Positions 29,912 to 42,482 of a stretch of DNA of 64,000 nt are shown here, one piece after another (the stretch's first letter is position 1; each line of letters opens with the position of its first letter). The translations under genes and the position numbers were made by a program. This stretch comes from Paralithodes platypus (Eukaryota > Arthropoda > Malacostraca > Decapoda > Lithodidae). The notes under the pieces were generated by a model, which saw only the letters and a list, made by a program, of their open reading frames with translations, did no database searches and had not been told where the DNA came from. Location: the NCBI GenBank assembly GCA_032716605.1, contig CM064545.1:7083244-7147243 (forward strand), given 5' to 3'.

Positions 29912-32296
29912 TTTTTTTTTGTTTTTTGAGACAATGAACGGAGGAAGGAAAAACACAGATAAAACAAAAAGGTCCATGTGCCTAAGGGCATCCTCCATTC
30001 ATAAAATGTTTGTAACAACTGGATTTAAACATTTGTAGATTGTAAGTTTGTGGAAAGCAATTCGAGGGAAGTGAATTCCAAAGAGTAGTAGCTCTGGGGA
30101 TAAATGAATTCTGATAAGCAGAAGTTCTGCATTGTGGAGGAGAAAGTGTAAATTCATGGGCGCTCTCAGCTGCCCTAGTTCTACGGGGAAAGATGTGGAG
30201 AGGCGGCACAATTGAAGCAAGTTCCTCGGAACAATTGCTGTGAAAATATCTGTAGAATAATGCAAGGGATGCAACGTTTCTTCGTATGGATAATGTAGGA
30301 AGGTCCTGTGTGATTGCAGGGTTATTGATTAATCTAATAGCTTTATTTTGAATTTTGTCCAACTGCCTCAATGCAACCACTCCACTTCCACCCCACAGAG
30401 GTGAACAGTAATCCATCTGAGAACGCACATAACTTTTATATATTACGGCCAACTGCTCGCCAGTGAAGAATTCTCGAACTCTGTACAGGAGTCCCAGTTT
30501 TTTAGAGGCATTCTTAGCAATGCTTCTAACATAATGTGTCCAGCTCAAGTTAGTAGTTAATGTTACACCGAGAATGTCAATACTAGGGGAAGTGGGAATA
30601 TTTACATTATTAAAAAATATATGGAAGTCAGGGAGATTCTGTCGGTTAGAAAATTGAATGTACTTGGTTTTCTGTGCATATTATTATTATTATTATTATT
30701 AAAGGAAACTAGATTCTTTTGTCCCCATTCATTAATTCTAGAAAGGTCCTGGTTCAGAGAAATTGCAGTGCTTATTTTTGAATTATAAGATCGGGTTGGG
30801 TGAAAGAATTGGTAAATGTGAAGGAACTGTGGAGTGTTGAGTCATCTGCGTAGGAATGTATTGGATTATGAGTGGTAGATATGAGATCATTGATATGAAT
30901 GAGGAAAAGAGTTGGGGCCAAAACTGATCCCTGGGGAACACCAGCATTTATTGAGTGAAATTGAGAATAAAGGCCATCGACCATTACACATATTTTTCTG
31001 TTATGCAGATAAGAAGAAATTAGTGGAACTAATGATGCAAGGCCGTAGTGTGACATCTTCGACAATAAGGATTGATGCCAGACTCTATCAAATGCCTTTG
31101 ATATATCCAGTGCTATTGTATGTGTTTCACCATGTTGGTCTGTAGCTTGGTTGATTTGATGCGTAAGAAAGCAAAGAATGTCTGCAGTTGATCGACATCG
31201 TCTAAAACCATATTGCCTATCACTGATTAATTTATTATTCTCCAGATGCTTAATTATGTGATTATTTAATATAATTTCAAAGACTTTGCCAAGAGTGGAA
31301 GTTATAGCTATTGGTCTGTAGTTTGATGGATCTGAAGAGGCACCTTTTTTAGGAACTGGATGGATGTTTGCTTCTTTCCAGGGTACTGGGAAGCATGAGG
31401 TATGAGTACACAAGACGGAAACATTTTGCCAATACAGGAGCGAGCACCAAGGAGCAATTCTTAAGTACTATTGGAGGAATTTCATCTGGACCAGGAGCCT
31501 TATCTACTGAGAGATTCTGCAAAATAGTTTTGACATCTCTGGTGTGGATCTTAAGTGAGGGAATTTCAGGCGAATTAAAATTAAGTACAGGGACATCTTG
31601 ATTTATTTCATCTAAGGTTGAGTTGGTGGAGAAAATATCCGCAAGAAGGTTAGCTTTACCTCGTGGGTCACTTACAAGATTGCCAGTCGGAGATTTTAAT
31701 GGTGGAATGGATGAAGCAGTAGTGAAGTTGGATTTGAATGAGTTAAGAGTAGACCAAAATATTTTTTTATCATTTGGATTATTTAGAAGTTTATTTGCCT
31801 GCTTATGGAGAAAGTTTAATTTAGTTAGGTTTAATACAGTTTTGGCATGATTTCTGATGTTTCTAAAGTAATTAAAGGCTTCATGTGATTTTGATCTTGT
31901 GTATGCATTGTAGGCTATTGCTTTTTGTTCACTTACTCTAGCACAATTATGGTCAAACCATTTAGGTGAATTAGATCTTTTACTGTACTTTTGATGAGGA
32001 ATAAAAGTTTCCATTCCAATTTTTACAAAATCTTGTATGTGGCTCAAGGTGGAGTGTGCATCATTAGAAAAGAAAGAGGTCCAGGGAATATCAATAAAGA
32101 AACCTTGAAGACCCTCCCAGTCTGCCCTATCGTAATGCCATTTAGTCACCAAAACAGGTTCAGAGTGGGAAGGTGTGGTAGGTGATAGACAGGTGGCCTG
32201 TATCAGACAGTGATCAGAAGATCCAAGTGGGGACCTCACTGTAACATCATAATTTTCTGAATTGGTTGTTAAAAATAAGTCCAGTAGGTGGGAATT
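29912..32296 (-). pseudogene. Jockey-like LINE family 1, copy B, frameshifted
   Basis: Same element as copy A, on the minus strand, with its 3' end at an A-rich tail (T-run at 29912-29927). It is 5'-truncated inside the endonuclease near 32296. Coding blocks: late endonuclease and linker (to 31349), RT with QYGFRRCRST and YADDSTLH (31413-30772), C-terminal region (30548-29982). Compared with copy A, an extra A near 31411 and a missing T near 30783 shift the frame, and an (ATT)n expansion lies at 30680-30705. These make the copy inactive. Confidence 0.88.
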
Positions 32297-32624
32297 GGTG
32301 AGATAACGCCCACTCCAAATTTTCCCACCAACCGTCATCCTCCCCCAGCCTTTAATATTAACAAGGCAAACAATCCTTGGGTCATGAATATAATGGTTTT
32401 CCCCACAACATTCTTTTGCAACACTTGTATGGCATCTTTTGAAATACTATGTTTGTCTAAATGTCATACCAGAACAAAAATAATGCTAGAAGAAAGTTGC
32501 GCATCATAATTTAACAGTAAAACTCGTGTTGAATATCCGTCTAAAGCTAAACTAATTGATAAACCCACAACATACACCCCTCGTAAAGTACCTTCAACTC
32601 TTAATAGAAACATAACCCTATCTA
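32297..32624. other. Unassigned sequence between two LINEs
   Basis: About 330 bp. On the minus strand 32745-32464 it is open for 93 codons, but no motif is recognised and it overlaps the start of the next RTE copy, so no gene is called. Confidence 0.4.
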
Positions 32625-34670
32625 AGGTGTTTAAGGAAGATATCTGTGCAGCATGTGAGGAGGTGTGTGGAGTGAGGAGAAGAGGGAGGGGAGTGAAAGG
32701 TACAGCATGGTGGGCAGAAGAAGTAAAAATAGCTGTGGAAGACAAGAAGAAAGTGTATAGTGGTTGGGTAGTAGAGGGAATGAAGATTTGGAGAGGCAGA
32801 AACGAGCGAGGTACGTGGAGAGAAAGAGAGTGGTGAAGAGAGAGGTGAAGGAAAGTAAGAGAAGAGTAGATGAGGAATTTGGAAGGAATCTGAGTGTAAA
32901 ATTTAGGGAGTGTAAGAAACTGTTCTGGAAAAAGTCAAGAAAGTTAGGGAAGGTAGCAAGGGAAACAGTAAGGGTGTGAAAGATAAGAATGGGAGAATGA
33001 TAGCCGAGAAGCAAGAGAGAGTCAAAAGATGGAGGGTGTACTTCAACGAGTTGCTAAATGTAAGGAATGAAGAGCCAGCAAACAGAGTTGGATATGGTAT
33101 GGGAGGGAGAAGAAGAGAATTAGTGGAGGAGGAGGTGAGGATCAGGAGGTCAGAAGTGTGGGAAACCATGGAAAGAGTGAAGTTGGGGGAAAACACCAGG
33201 AACAGATGGAGTGTGTGGGGAAATGTTGAGGTATGGTGGTGAGATAATGATCGAATGGGTATGGAAAATGTGCAAACTAGCATGGAAGAAGGGGAGTGCA
33301 CCCGATGACTGGAAGACTGGCATAATAGTCCCCCTATATAAGGGCAAAGGGGAAAGAGGAGTGTGTGGTAACCACCGAGGAATATGTCTTCTAAGCGTAG
33401 TAGGGAAGGTGTACAGTAAGGTAGTGATTGAGAGAGTGAGAGAGAGAACGGAGAAATGGATAGGCGACGAGCATGGAGGTTTTAGGAAGGGAAGAGGATG
33501 TGTAGATCAGATTTTTACCCTGAATTGTGTTGTGGAGAAATATCTGGAGAAGCAACAAAAGGTGTATATTGCCTTTATGGACTTGGAGAAGGCCTATGAC
33601 AGAGTGGATAGAGATGGTATGTGGAAAGTACTTAAAATATACGGAGTAGATGGTAAGTTGCTGAAAGCAGTGAAGAGCATGTATGAGGGTGCAAAGGCGG
33701 CAGTACGTGTGGAGAGTGAGCAGAGCCAGTTCTTTGACCTGAATGCTGGGTTGAAACATTGGTGTGTGATGTCCCCGTGGTTATTTACTGTATATATGGA
33801 TGGAGTCATGAAAGAAATACTAGGAAGAGCAGTGGATGTTGGTGTATCACTGAAAAGGGAGGGACATGAGTGGAAGCTGCCTATACTGCTGTTTGCGGAT
33901 GATACAGTTCTGATGAGCGATAATGAATGGGAGTTGCAGGGTCTGGTAAATGAGTTTGGAACAGTGTGCGAAAAATGGAATTTGAAGGTAAATGCGGGAA
34001 AGAGTAAGGTTATGGTCTTCGAAAGGGGTGAAGTCACAGAGTGCGAGTTGAAGTTGAACGGTCAGGCTATGGAGATCGTCAGCTCTTTTAAGTATCTGGG
34101 CAGTGTGTTGAGTAAAGATGGGACTATGAATGAAGAAGTGCGGGAGAGGGTACAACAGGGGAAGAGGGTTGTAGGAATGCTGAAAGCAGTAACAAGAAAT
34201 AGGGTGGTCAGTATGGAAGTGTCCTTGCTTGACAGTGTGGTAATCCCTACACTGACGTACGGAAGCAAAAGCATGGGCGTTTGAGAAGAGACTCAGACCA
34301 AGAGTGAGAGGGGTGGAAATGAGTTACTTGAGAAGTGCATGCGGAGTTACATGGAGGGATAGACAGACGAATGAGGAAGTAAGAAGGAGGTGTGGTGTAG
34401 AGTTAGATGTGCTGGAAAGTGTGAAAAGGAACACCTTGAGATGGATCGGCCATGTGAAACGTATGGGAAGCGAGAGAATGACTAAGAAGGTGTAAGAGAG
34501 CGAGGTGGAAGGACAGAGAGGGAGAAGTAGACCAAAAGGGAGGTGGAAGGATGGAGTGAGGAAGTATATGGATGAAGGCGGTGCTGGTTGGGAGGAAGGG
34601 CATCGACTGACTGGGGACAGAGGTGCATGGGGGCAGTTGGTATTGGTATAGGGCATAAGGTTATGTAGGA
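32625..34670 (+). pseudogene. RTE-type LINE, second subfamily, 5'-truncated
   Basis: Begins in the linker after the endonuclease (TAWWAEEVK, about 32700). The longest frame (33211-34284) spans RT: PLYKGKGERG, GGFRKGRGCVDQIF, MDLEKAYDRVDRDGMWK, MSPWLFTVYMDGV and FADDTVLMSD (about 33892). After a frame change near 34270 the C-terminal part reads MSYLRSACGVTWRDR and WIGHVKRMG (34304-34495). The RQG usually preceding the MSP block is changed to KHW. The endonuclease is absent and frame changes near 33000 and 33210 also occur, so the copy is inactive. Confidence 0.82.
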
Positions 34671-34794
34671 AAGACCAGCTAGATAATTTAGTGCTATTAA
34701 TAGGATTTAACTGTATTCCCCTCGGAATATCTTCGCACAACAGCGAAATTACACTTTCATCCCACCCTTTCCAAAATGTCCCCAAACGGTAGTT

Positions 34795-35330
34795 CCTTCC
34801 AATTCCTCAAGGCTCTTTCTTCAAATACCTACCACTCCTCTTCCCCCACCTCTCCTTTCTTCTCTCCCTCTCTCCTCCACCTCCAGCATCACTCCTCTTC
34901 CCCCACCTCTCCTGTCTTCTCTTCATCTTATCCACCACCTCTCATCCTTCTCCATCATTACTCTTCTTCCTCCATCTCTCCATCTATCCTCTACCACCTA
35001 TCATCCCCCTCCAGCATTATTTATCTTCATCCATATCTCCCTCTCCTCCATCACCTCTCATCCTTCTCCACCACTACTCCTCTTTCCCCATCTCTCCTTT
35101 CTTCTCTCCCTCTCTTCTCCATCACCTCTCATCCTTCTCCACCACTACTCCTCTTTCCCCATCTCTCCTTTCTTCTCTCCCTCTCTTTTCCATCACCTCT
35201 CATCCTTCTCCACCACTATTCCTCTTCCCCCATCTCTCCTTTCTTCTCTCCCTCACTCCTCTTCCTCCCCCAGCATCCCTACTTATCTCCATTTACCATC
35301 CTCTTGTCCTCCACCACCTCGCACCAACAC
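34795..35330. repeat. Polypyrimidine region with about 71-bp tandem units
   Basis: More than 500 bp of almost pure C/T on the plus strand. The 71-bp unit beginning CCTCTCATCC recurs at 35054, 35125 and 35196, and looser repeats precede them. The 193-codon open frame across it (34776-35357) reflects low complexity and is not a gene. Confidence 0.85.
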
Positions 35331-35533
35331 TGCTGGAAGTGCGGACATTGGAAGTAATGGCAGCATTCGTCTGGCTTACTATATCTCGCCTTTAACATTT
35401 TTCTAGTGGGATGGGTTGTGTGCCGTCGCGGAGATCTGTTTAGCTCCTTAGGTAAAATGACGCTATTTTCACGGTATTCTGGCTAACATTTACCGATATC
35501 TTTTAGTTTGGGAAGCGCATGTTGGAAACACAT

Positions 35534-35832
35534 GGTTAATTGAGATATGTTGTACCCCTCATATGCTAGAGGTTCATACTAAAATGGTTAAATTGGTTAA
35601 TTGAGATATGTTGTACCCCTCATATGCTAGAGGTTCATACTAAAATGGTTAAATTGGTTAATTGAGATATGTTGTACCCTCATATGCTAGAGGTTCATAC
35701 TAAAATGGTTAAATTGGTTAATTGAGATATGTTGTACCCCTCATATGCTAGAGGTTCATACTAAAATGGTTAAATTGGTTAATTGAGATATGTTGTACCC
35801 CTCATATGCTAGAGGTTCATACTAAAATGAGT
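35534..35832. repeat. 61-bp minisatellite, five copies
   Basis: Units starting GGTTAATTGAGATATG begin at 35534, 35595, 35656, 35716 and 35777. Four are 61 bp apart or complete, and one is 60 bp because of a missing C. Copies are almost identical, indicating recent expansion or homogenisation. Confidence 0.95.
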
Positions 35833-36784
35833 AACATTGCTTAATGATTGCCAGACTAATATGTAAATGAAGCCATTGTTCTGATATGGTTAAAGGGAAA
35901 CTTCATTTAACAGCTACACAGTTATATAATGTAGGGCGTGATTGAAAAATCCCATTGATAAAAATCCTATTGGATATAGTCGACGGATAACAGAGACAGA
36001 CGCTCTTAAAGCCGACACTTCTCACCTGTCTCATTAAGAACAGCTCCACATCTGGGTTGAGGGGAAGGGGACATGTAACTTACCCCAAATAATTAAATTA
36101 AATTTACATATTATAGATTGTTGAATATATATGGTATATTGTCTATATATTATGTCCGTCTACAGTGACTCTACACTATTGGGAGATTGACTAAAACTAA
36201 TGCACTTTTTCTTGAATGTCTACACAACCATTGGTCATATAAATTTGAAATTTCCATCATGTTGGAGGACTCGAGTCCCTGGATATTCACATATACAGAA
36301 CCTATAAAGCTACCACGAATTTGTGTGAGCTAAACAATAAAATCATATAATTTTGTATTTGATTTGTAAGTAATGAAATTCACATATTGTCTCGTTATAT
36401 CCAATTTTGTACTGAATGCAATGTCTTATATTTGCGCTAATACAATCTTAGAAAGTGTTTATCTTTTGACTACTAAAGGCCTCAATTAATTAACCATAAT
36501 ACAGTAGTCTAGTATTATTCAGATAACAAGGAAACAATGGATGGAAGTTAATTGCGGAAATTTAAAACCCGATTACGAACATGAGACCTCGTTTCTAAGC
36601 TGGAGGAAATTAATCAAGTATTAGCCGGAACTAAAAGTAAATATAGGAGTTGAAGTCTGGTATAAGATGTAGGTAATTATATATTGCAAAAAATATTATC
36701 CAGTAAACATATTTTTGTAAGCCGAATTGATTACAAGTAATGTTCATGATTGTAACTTTTAGATAAAGAGATTGTAGTACAGGT
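35833..36784. other. No gene recognised
   Basis: AT-rich sequence without coding potential or recognised repeats. Confidence 0.45.
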
Positions 36785-37240
36785 ATCGGAAGATAGAGAA
36801 GTGGTAATAAATAGGAATAAATGGAGAATATTTATGAATAGATGAGTGATAACACGGTCGTAATGGTGAGGGGGTCGGGTGCCAGTGGGACTAGATAATA
36901 GGCCGTCAGGTGCCTGGCCCTTGGAGCCGGTATATATGAAGGGTCATGTCTGGATGTGAAGTGGGTGGGCATTGTGGTGTGCTCCACTGCGTGTCTGCCT
37001 GCTGAGACTGGAACATCTCCGGGAGGTCTGGGGCCGGGAAAATGCTGAAGGCCCATAGTGATCCTGGGTCTGGGTCCTCTCCTGGGTGACCTAGATGTGT
37101 GTGAATTTATATATATATATTTTTGTTTTATGTTGTGTTGTGTTGTCCCTGTTCGGGCTCTGTCTCAAATCGGTCATCCCCAGCTATGGGGTATGTGCCT
37201 GTGTATATACATGCATACTGTATATACATGCATACTGTAT
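36785..37240 (+). mobile_element. RTE-type LINE 3' UTR fragment
   Basis: Aligns with the end of the RTE at 15035-15344 plus 24669-24790 (shared AATGGAGAATNNTTGTGAATAG-type start, CTAGATAATAG, TGCCTGGCCC, CTCCTGGGTGACC). It shows the uninterrupted 3' UTR across the site where the gypsy element inserted. It ends in a TATACATGCA-type microsatellite. Confidence 0.75.
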
Positions 37241-37830
37241 ATACATACATACCGTGGGTAGACGATATGGGACTTTTAAACACCTAATATCAATATACAC
37301 TATGAATACTTCATGGTGTTCTATATATGAAAGGAAATGGTTTATACAAAGATATAAGCATATGGTGTTTACGCCCCTGCCACTTACTGTAGATACACGC
37401 CTGAACGGTGCAACACAACAGTAAATTACGTCATTATGACGTTATCAATGAGTCGGGCTGAAAGGATCATTTTTCAGCTGCTGCCCTGGTGTGATTACAC
37501 AAAATGTGTTTTATCTTGCTACGGACTTGTCATATGTTTACATTGTTAGACTCGATTATACTCACCCTAACTATATTTATTAATTTTATATTTGTTGTAT
37601 TTGTTTGTTATTGCCACGATACTCAAAGAACCAATGATTCTGTATCTTCCTATAACTGTTGAATCATAAAAGGGCAAGCTATGATTTGTTTTACAATTAA
37701 TGAAACGTAATTACAGTACATCAATTTGTTTTCACTCTTTGGATGTCGTAACTTAGAATCAATTGAAATACGAGGACCCTAGACATCAGGAAAATTAAAG
37801 TAAACCCGGTAGCATAAACATAAAATCAAA

Positions 37831-37887
<57 letters not shown>

Positions 37888-38159
37888 CTAATTATAATAG
37901 CAAGAACAACAATAATCGTCAACTAGTTTTAGCAATGGTAAGACAGTTTATTATGTAAACTTAACAAATCTTGTTTTAATCTACTGTTCTGTATCTAAAT
38001 TCAGTTATGATTTGATAACCGTGAAGTATATTCCAGAAAAGTTGTCAGAACATAATTGTGCATCGAACATTAACGATAAAAGCTCTTGTGTGACACCCTC
38101 TAAATAGCAAGTGTCTCCCCCAAACTTAAGAGAGTGATAGAGAACCAAATTCAACGTAT
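37241..38159. other. No gene recognised; long TA run
   Basis: AT-rich spacer holding a (TA)n run of about 24 units at 37834-37882. No coding region was recognised. Confidence 0.5.
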
Positions 38160-38757
38160 GTTAGAGTACAATTGGTGGCAAACTAGTTGAATATTGTAAG
38201 GTAGAATCATCAGCATAGGAGTGGATAGGACTGGAGGTGCAGTTGTGATACTTAATGAATATTACAAAGGTAACTAGAGACAGGACAAAACCCTGAGGAA
38301 CACTGGAGTTGATAGGTTGGGAAGTGAGCGATGACCGTCCACAACCGCAGCTATGGAATATCCAGAAAGAAAATGAAAGACAAAGGTACAAATGGAAGGA
38401 TAGAAACCGAGGAGAGTAGTTTAAAAATTAGAGATATGTGCCAGACTCAATCGAAGGCTTTCGATACGTCTTAGCATAATAGAAAAGGTCTAACTGAAGT
38501 CCCGAAAGAAGGATGACTAAGAGTTAGTAGGATAGGAGAGAAGATCACCAGTAGGGCAGCCCATAAGGAAACCATACTGGCGAAAGTAGATTATGGGAAA
38601 ACAAATGTTTTAAGACATTTTGAATAAAAAATAGTTTAAACAATTCTTTAAAGATGTAAGAAATGAGAGCAATATAACGATAGTTGGAGGGTTGAGAATG
38701 GTCACCCTGATTTTGGGACAGGTTGAACGAGAGAAAACCTCCAGCTTTCTCTTGTGT
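38160..38757 (-). pseudogene. Jockey-like LINE family 2, RT fragment
   Basis: Minus-strand remnant of RT: SQPSNYRYIALIS (38545-38763) and SSVPQGFVLS then [10 protein letters not shown] (38391-38161). It has many stops relative to the nearly intact copy at 39.7-42.5 kb and meets a plus-strand copy of the same family at about 38757, head to head. Confidence 0.75.
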
Positions 38758-39729
38758 TCCCAACTTTGATCCTTCTGAATTCTCAACTCTCTGGCTAGAG
38801 CTTTTTTGTCACTCTCAAACTAAATATCTATGTTCTCTCCCCTAATCCTACTGACTATCCAAAATTCTTTGACTACTTAACTTCTAGAGTGGAACACGTT
38901 CTATCCATCTCTCCTTTCGTAGAAATCTCCATCATAGGAAATTTCAACGTTCACCACCACCAATGGCTATCCTCTTTTTCCACTGACCAACCTGGTGAAT
39001 AAGCCTACATCTTTTCTATCCTGTATGACCTAGAACAGTTAGTCCAGCAATCCACCCGTATCCCGAATCGCTTCGGAGATCGGCCCAACATTCTTGACTT
39101 ATTTCTAACCTCTAACCCTTCTACTTATACTGTAAATAATTTCTCTCCTTTGGGCTCCTCCGACCATAAACTTATCTCTGTCACTTGTCGTATCTCTCCG
39201 GTACAGCCACCCAATCCTCCCAACCGGCGGCGCTTGTGGCACGTTGGCGCTGCCGACTGGGAGGTTCTTCGGCAGTACTTCCTAGATTTTCCATGGAATG
39301 ACTTCTGCTTCCGTGGCCGGGGACCTTCGGAGAGTGCTGAACGCATTACCAAGGTAATCCTATCGGGCTTGGAAGCATATATTATCTTTCTCTCAGTCTA
39401 ATGCAAAAAATCTGTATTTACTCACGCTTGTTCGACTGCTGTCCGCAAGAAGGATGAAGCATTCAAACGGTACCGTCGCCTTCAAACTCAAGAATCTCAT
39501 ACATCCTATGTTTCTGCCCGAAATAAAGCCAAATCTGTTCTTCGACTAGCCAAACATTCTTGCATTAATAAGTTATGCACCAGAGTATTCAACTCTAGCT
39601 CTTCCCAAGCCTTCTGGCATCTAGCCAAAAACCTCTCCAACAATTTTTCTTCTTCGTCTTACCCTCCATTCCCACTAGGAAGGCACTTCTTCCTCTGACA
39701 TAGCTGAACCCTTCACTAACACTTTCGCT
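38758..39729 (+). pseudogene. Jockey-like LINE family 2, plus-strand copy, left part
   Basis: Endonuclease and linker of family 2 in the sense direction, recognisable around 38758-38860 and again at [12 protein letters not shown] (39150-39200), with many stops and frame changes. It ends at 39729 in the codons before the RT region. The homologous sequence resumes at about 42483, so the minus-strand copy at 39748-42480 is inserted inside it. Confidence 0.78.
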
Positions 39730-39829
39730 AAAAAAAAAAGAAAAAAATCTATGTGATTGAGGGAGGCAAAAGGCAGAACTGCCTATAGCGAGTGACTCCC
39801 CCATAATTGAAAGAGTGACAGGGCCAAAA

Positions 39830-40533
39830 TCAAGGGACGATCGAGCCAAAATGCCTGGACACACAGAGTTTGAAGCAATTTAAGTCATAGGAAGAGGGAA
39901 AGACCGATTCTGGGAGAGAGTTCCAGAGCTCAGCGGTTGAGTAGAAGTAAGACTGAGAGTAACGTTTCACTCTCGGGTTGGAGAGTTGCACAGAGTAGGG
40001 GTGGGATTGAGTTGCAAGACTGGTACCACGTGCCCTACATAAAGGAGGTGGTATACACTGGGAAAGCTCCGAGGAACACTGATTATTATAGTAGCGATAG
40101 AATAGCAAGAGAGATGCAACATTGCGGCGGAGAGAGAGAGATTGCAGAGAGTTGGTGAGTGGAAGGGAGTTAATGATACGAAAGGCCTTCCTTTCAACTT
40201 TGTCTAGGAGAGCGGTGTGAGAGGAACCTCCCCACACATGTGAACAATACTCAATACAAGGACGCACTATGCCCCTGTACAGAGCAAGAAGCTGTGCAGG
40301 GGAAAAGAACCCCCAAAGGCGGTTGAGCACACCCAGCTTCTGGGAGGCTGCCTTAGCAAGACTGGTAATATGGTCCTTCCAACTGAGAGCAGAAGAAAAA
40401 AAGACACCAAGAATATTGAGAGAAGATGAAGGATTGATTTTTGTATTATTGAAGAATAAGGGATAGTCCGCTGGGAATTCCTTACGGGTAGATAGATGGA
40501 GAAATTGGGTTTTGGAAGCATTAAAGGTAACAA
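39830..40533 (-). pseudogene. LINE family 2 C-terminal region
   Basis: Continuation of the RT protein after a frame change: thumb and C-terminal region with LYRGIVRPCIEYCSHVWGG, KAFRIINS, LSLRRNVASL and ELWNSLPES. Equivalent blocks occur in LINE family 1 (IYKSHVRSQMDYCSPLWGG, SIRRNVASLALFYRYFH), supporting the shared Jockey-type origin. Confidence 0.8.
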
Positions 40534-40563
40534 GGTTTTCTCTGCCCCAATTGGCGATAGTAT

Positions 40564-42477
40564 TTAGATAGAATTTAAGAGTTCTATGGCTTCATTATGT
40601 TTGTCGTTGAGGGATTGCTGGCTGGGGTGTTCTGAAAAACTAATGGAGAAGTGTAAGGTTGAGTCGTCTGCGTATGAATGAATGGGAGTTGAGGTACAGT
40701 TGAGGAGATCATTTATCAAAATTAGAAAGAGAATGGGAGATAGGACAGAGCCCTGAGGAACACCGGAGTTTATAGGGTGAGGAAGTGAGCAATGGCCGTC
40801 CACAACCGTGGCTATGGAATGGACGGAAAGGAAATTAGAGACAAAGGCACAGATGGAGGGATAGAAACCGAAGGAGGGTAGTTTAGAAATTAAAGATTTG
40901 TGCCAGACTCTATCGAAGGCCTTCGATATGTCTAGTGCAATAGAAAAAGTCTCACCGAAGTCCCGAAAGGAGGATGACCAAGAGTTAGTAAGATATGAAA
41001 GAAGATCACCAGTAGAGCGACCCTTAAGGAAGCCATACTGGCGATCTGAGAGCAGATTATGAGAAGAGAAATGCTTAAGAAATTTGGAAGCAAGAATAAT
41101 TTCAAAAACTTTTGAAAGACATGAGATGAGAGCAATTGGACGATAATTGGAGGGTTGAGAGCGGTTATCTTTCTTTGGGACAGGTTGAATGTGAGCAAAC
41201 TTCCAGCATGAAGGGAAGACGTTAGAGGATAGACAGAGACGAAAGAGTTTGCCTAGGCAGGGAGTCAGCACGGAAGCACAGTTTTTGAGAACAACAGGAG
41301 GAACACCGTCCGGACCGTATGCCTTATTAGTATTAAGCCCAGAGAAGGTAGAAAGTACATCTTTAGAAGAGATTAGGATATGAGGCATAAGTAAGAGAAA
41401 GGAGGGTGGAGAGGGAGGAATAGCACCGGAATCATCCAAGGTGGAGTTTCTAGCAAAAGTTTGAGCGAAGAGTTTAGCTTTATCAGAGGAAGAAGTGATG
41501 GTTGTGCCATCAGAATGGGAAAGGGGAGGGAAAGACGAGGAAGAGAAATTGTTGGAGAGGTATTTGGCTAGATGCCAGAAAGCTTGGGAAGAGCTAGAGT
41601 TGGATAGTTCAGTGCATTTATTATTGATGAAAGAGTGTTTGGCAAGTCGAAGAACAGATTTGGCTTGATTCCGGGCAGAAACATAGGAAGAATGAGAGTC
41701 TTGAGTTTTAAGGCGTCGGTACCGTTTGAATGCTTCCTCCTTATTGCGGACAGCAGTAGAACAGGCGTGAGTAAACCAATATTTTTTAGCATTAGTCTGA
41801 GAGAAAGAGAATGGAATGTATGCTTCCATGCCCGATAGGATTACCTCGGTAATGCGTTCAGCACTCTCCGAGGGTCCCCGGCCACGGAAGCAGAAATCAT
41901 TCCATGGGAAATCAAAGAAGTACTGCCGGAGAGCCTCCCAGTCGGCAGCGCCAAAGTGCCACAAGCGCCGCCGGCTAGGATGATCGGCTGGCCGTACTGG
42001 AGAGATAGGACAGTTGACAGAGATAAGTTTATGGTCGGAGGAGCCCAAAGGAGAGAAAAGGTCGACAGTATAAGAAGAAGGGTTAGAAGTTAGAAACAAG
42101 TCAAGAATGTTGGGCCGATCTCCGATGCGATCCGGGATACGGGTGGGTTGCTGAACTAACTGCTCTAGGTAATTTATGATAGAAAATACGTATGCTTGTT
42201 CACCAGGTGGGTCAGTAGTGTGAGAGGAGGGCCATTGGCGGTGGTGAACGTTGAAATCTCCTAAGATGGAGATTTCTGAGAAAGGAGAAATGGATAGAAT
42301 GTATTCCACTGTAGAATTTAGATAGTCGAAGAATTTGGAAAAGTTGGTAGAGTTAGGGGAAAGATAGACAAAACAGAAATATTTAGTGAGAGAATGACAA
42401 GAGAGTTTGAGCCATAAAGTAGAGAATTCAGAGGAGTCGAAATCAGGAACACGAGAGCAAGTGAGTTTGTTGTGCAC
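40564..42477 (-). CDS. LINE family 2 endonuclease-RT, partial
   Basis: An uninterrupted frame of 637 residues. The endonuclease lacks its N-terminus but keeps [11 protein letters not shown] (about residue 70) and [12 protein letters not shown] (about 145). The linker leads to RT with [48 protein letters not shown] and [10 protein letters not shown] (about 600). The frame ends at 40564. The rest of the protein continues in other minus-strand frames, 40533-40267 and 40330-39830, so one or two indels separate it from the C-terminus. Protein organisation is the same as LINE family 1 with clearly diverged sequence. Confidence 0.85.
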   Translation of the reverse strand: MHNKLTCSRVPDFDSSEFSTLWLKLSCHSLTKYFCFVYLSPNSTNFSKFFDYLNSTVEYILSISPFSEISILGDFNVHHRQWPSSHTTDPPGEQAYVFSIINYLEQLVQQPTRIPDRIGDRPNILDLFLTSNPSSYTVDLFSPLGSSDHKLISVNCPISPVRPADHPSRRRLWHFGAADWEALRQYFFDFPWNDFCFRGRGPSESAERITEVILSGMEAYIPFSFSQTNAKKYWFTHACSTAVRNKEEAFKRYRRLKTQDSHSSYVSARNQAKSVLRLAKHSFINNKCTELSNSSSSQAFWHLAKYLSNNFSSSSFPPLSHSDGTTITSSSDKAKLFAQTFARNSTLDDSGAIPPSPPSFLLLMPHILISSKDVLSTFSGLNTNKAYGPDGVPPVVLKNCASVLTPCLGKLFRLCLSSNVFPSCWKFAHIQPVPKKDNRSQPSNYRPIALISCLSKVFEIILASKFLKHFSSHNLLSDRQYGFLKGRSTGDLLSYLTNSWSSSFRDFGETFSIALDISKAFDRVWHKSLISKLPSFGFYPSICAFVSNFLSVHSIATVVDGHCSLPHPINSGVPQGSVLSPILFLILINDLLNCTSTPIHSYADDSTLHFSISFSEHPSQQSLNDKHNEAIELLNSI

Positions 42478-42482
42478 ATATG

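Larger units (their letters stand above)
39748..42480 (-). mobile_element. Jockey-like LINE family 2, nearly complete coding copy
   Basis: The youngest-looking family 2 copy, inserted in the plus-strand copy that flanks it on both sides. Its 3' UTR ends (reading minus) in CCCTCAATCACATAG at 39748. The adjoining tract is A-rich on the plus strand (39730-39747), the wrong sense for this copy's own poly(A). It is 5'-truncated at about 42480 within the endonuclease. Confidence 0.82.

Noticed and set aside
32464..32745. 93-codon minus-strand frame as a mitochondrial insertion
   Set aside because: Looked membrane-like at first, but I could match it to no mitochondrial protein, and it overlaps an RTE copy.
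34776..35357. 193-codon open frame on the plus strand
   Set aside because: Lies wholly in polypyrimidine tandem repeats; composition Ser/Pro/Leu/His only, no domain.
35534..35832. Direct repeats as a CRISPR array
   Set aside because: Units are contiguous without unique spacers, and the DNA is eukaryotic. The same holds for 55060-55590 and 62930-63465.
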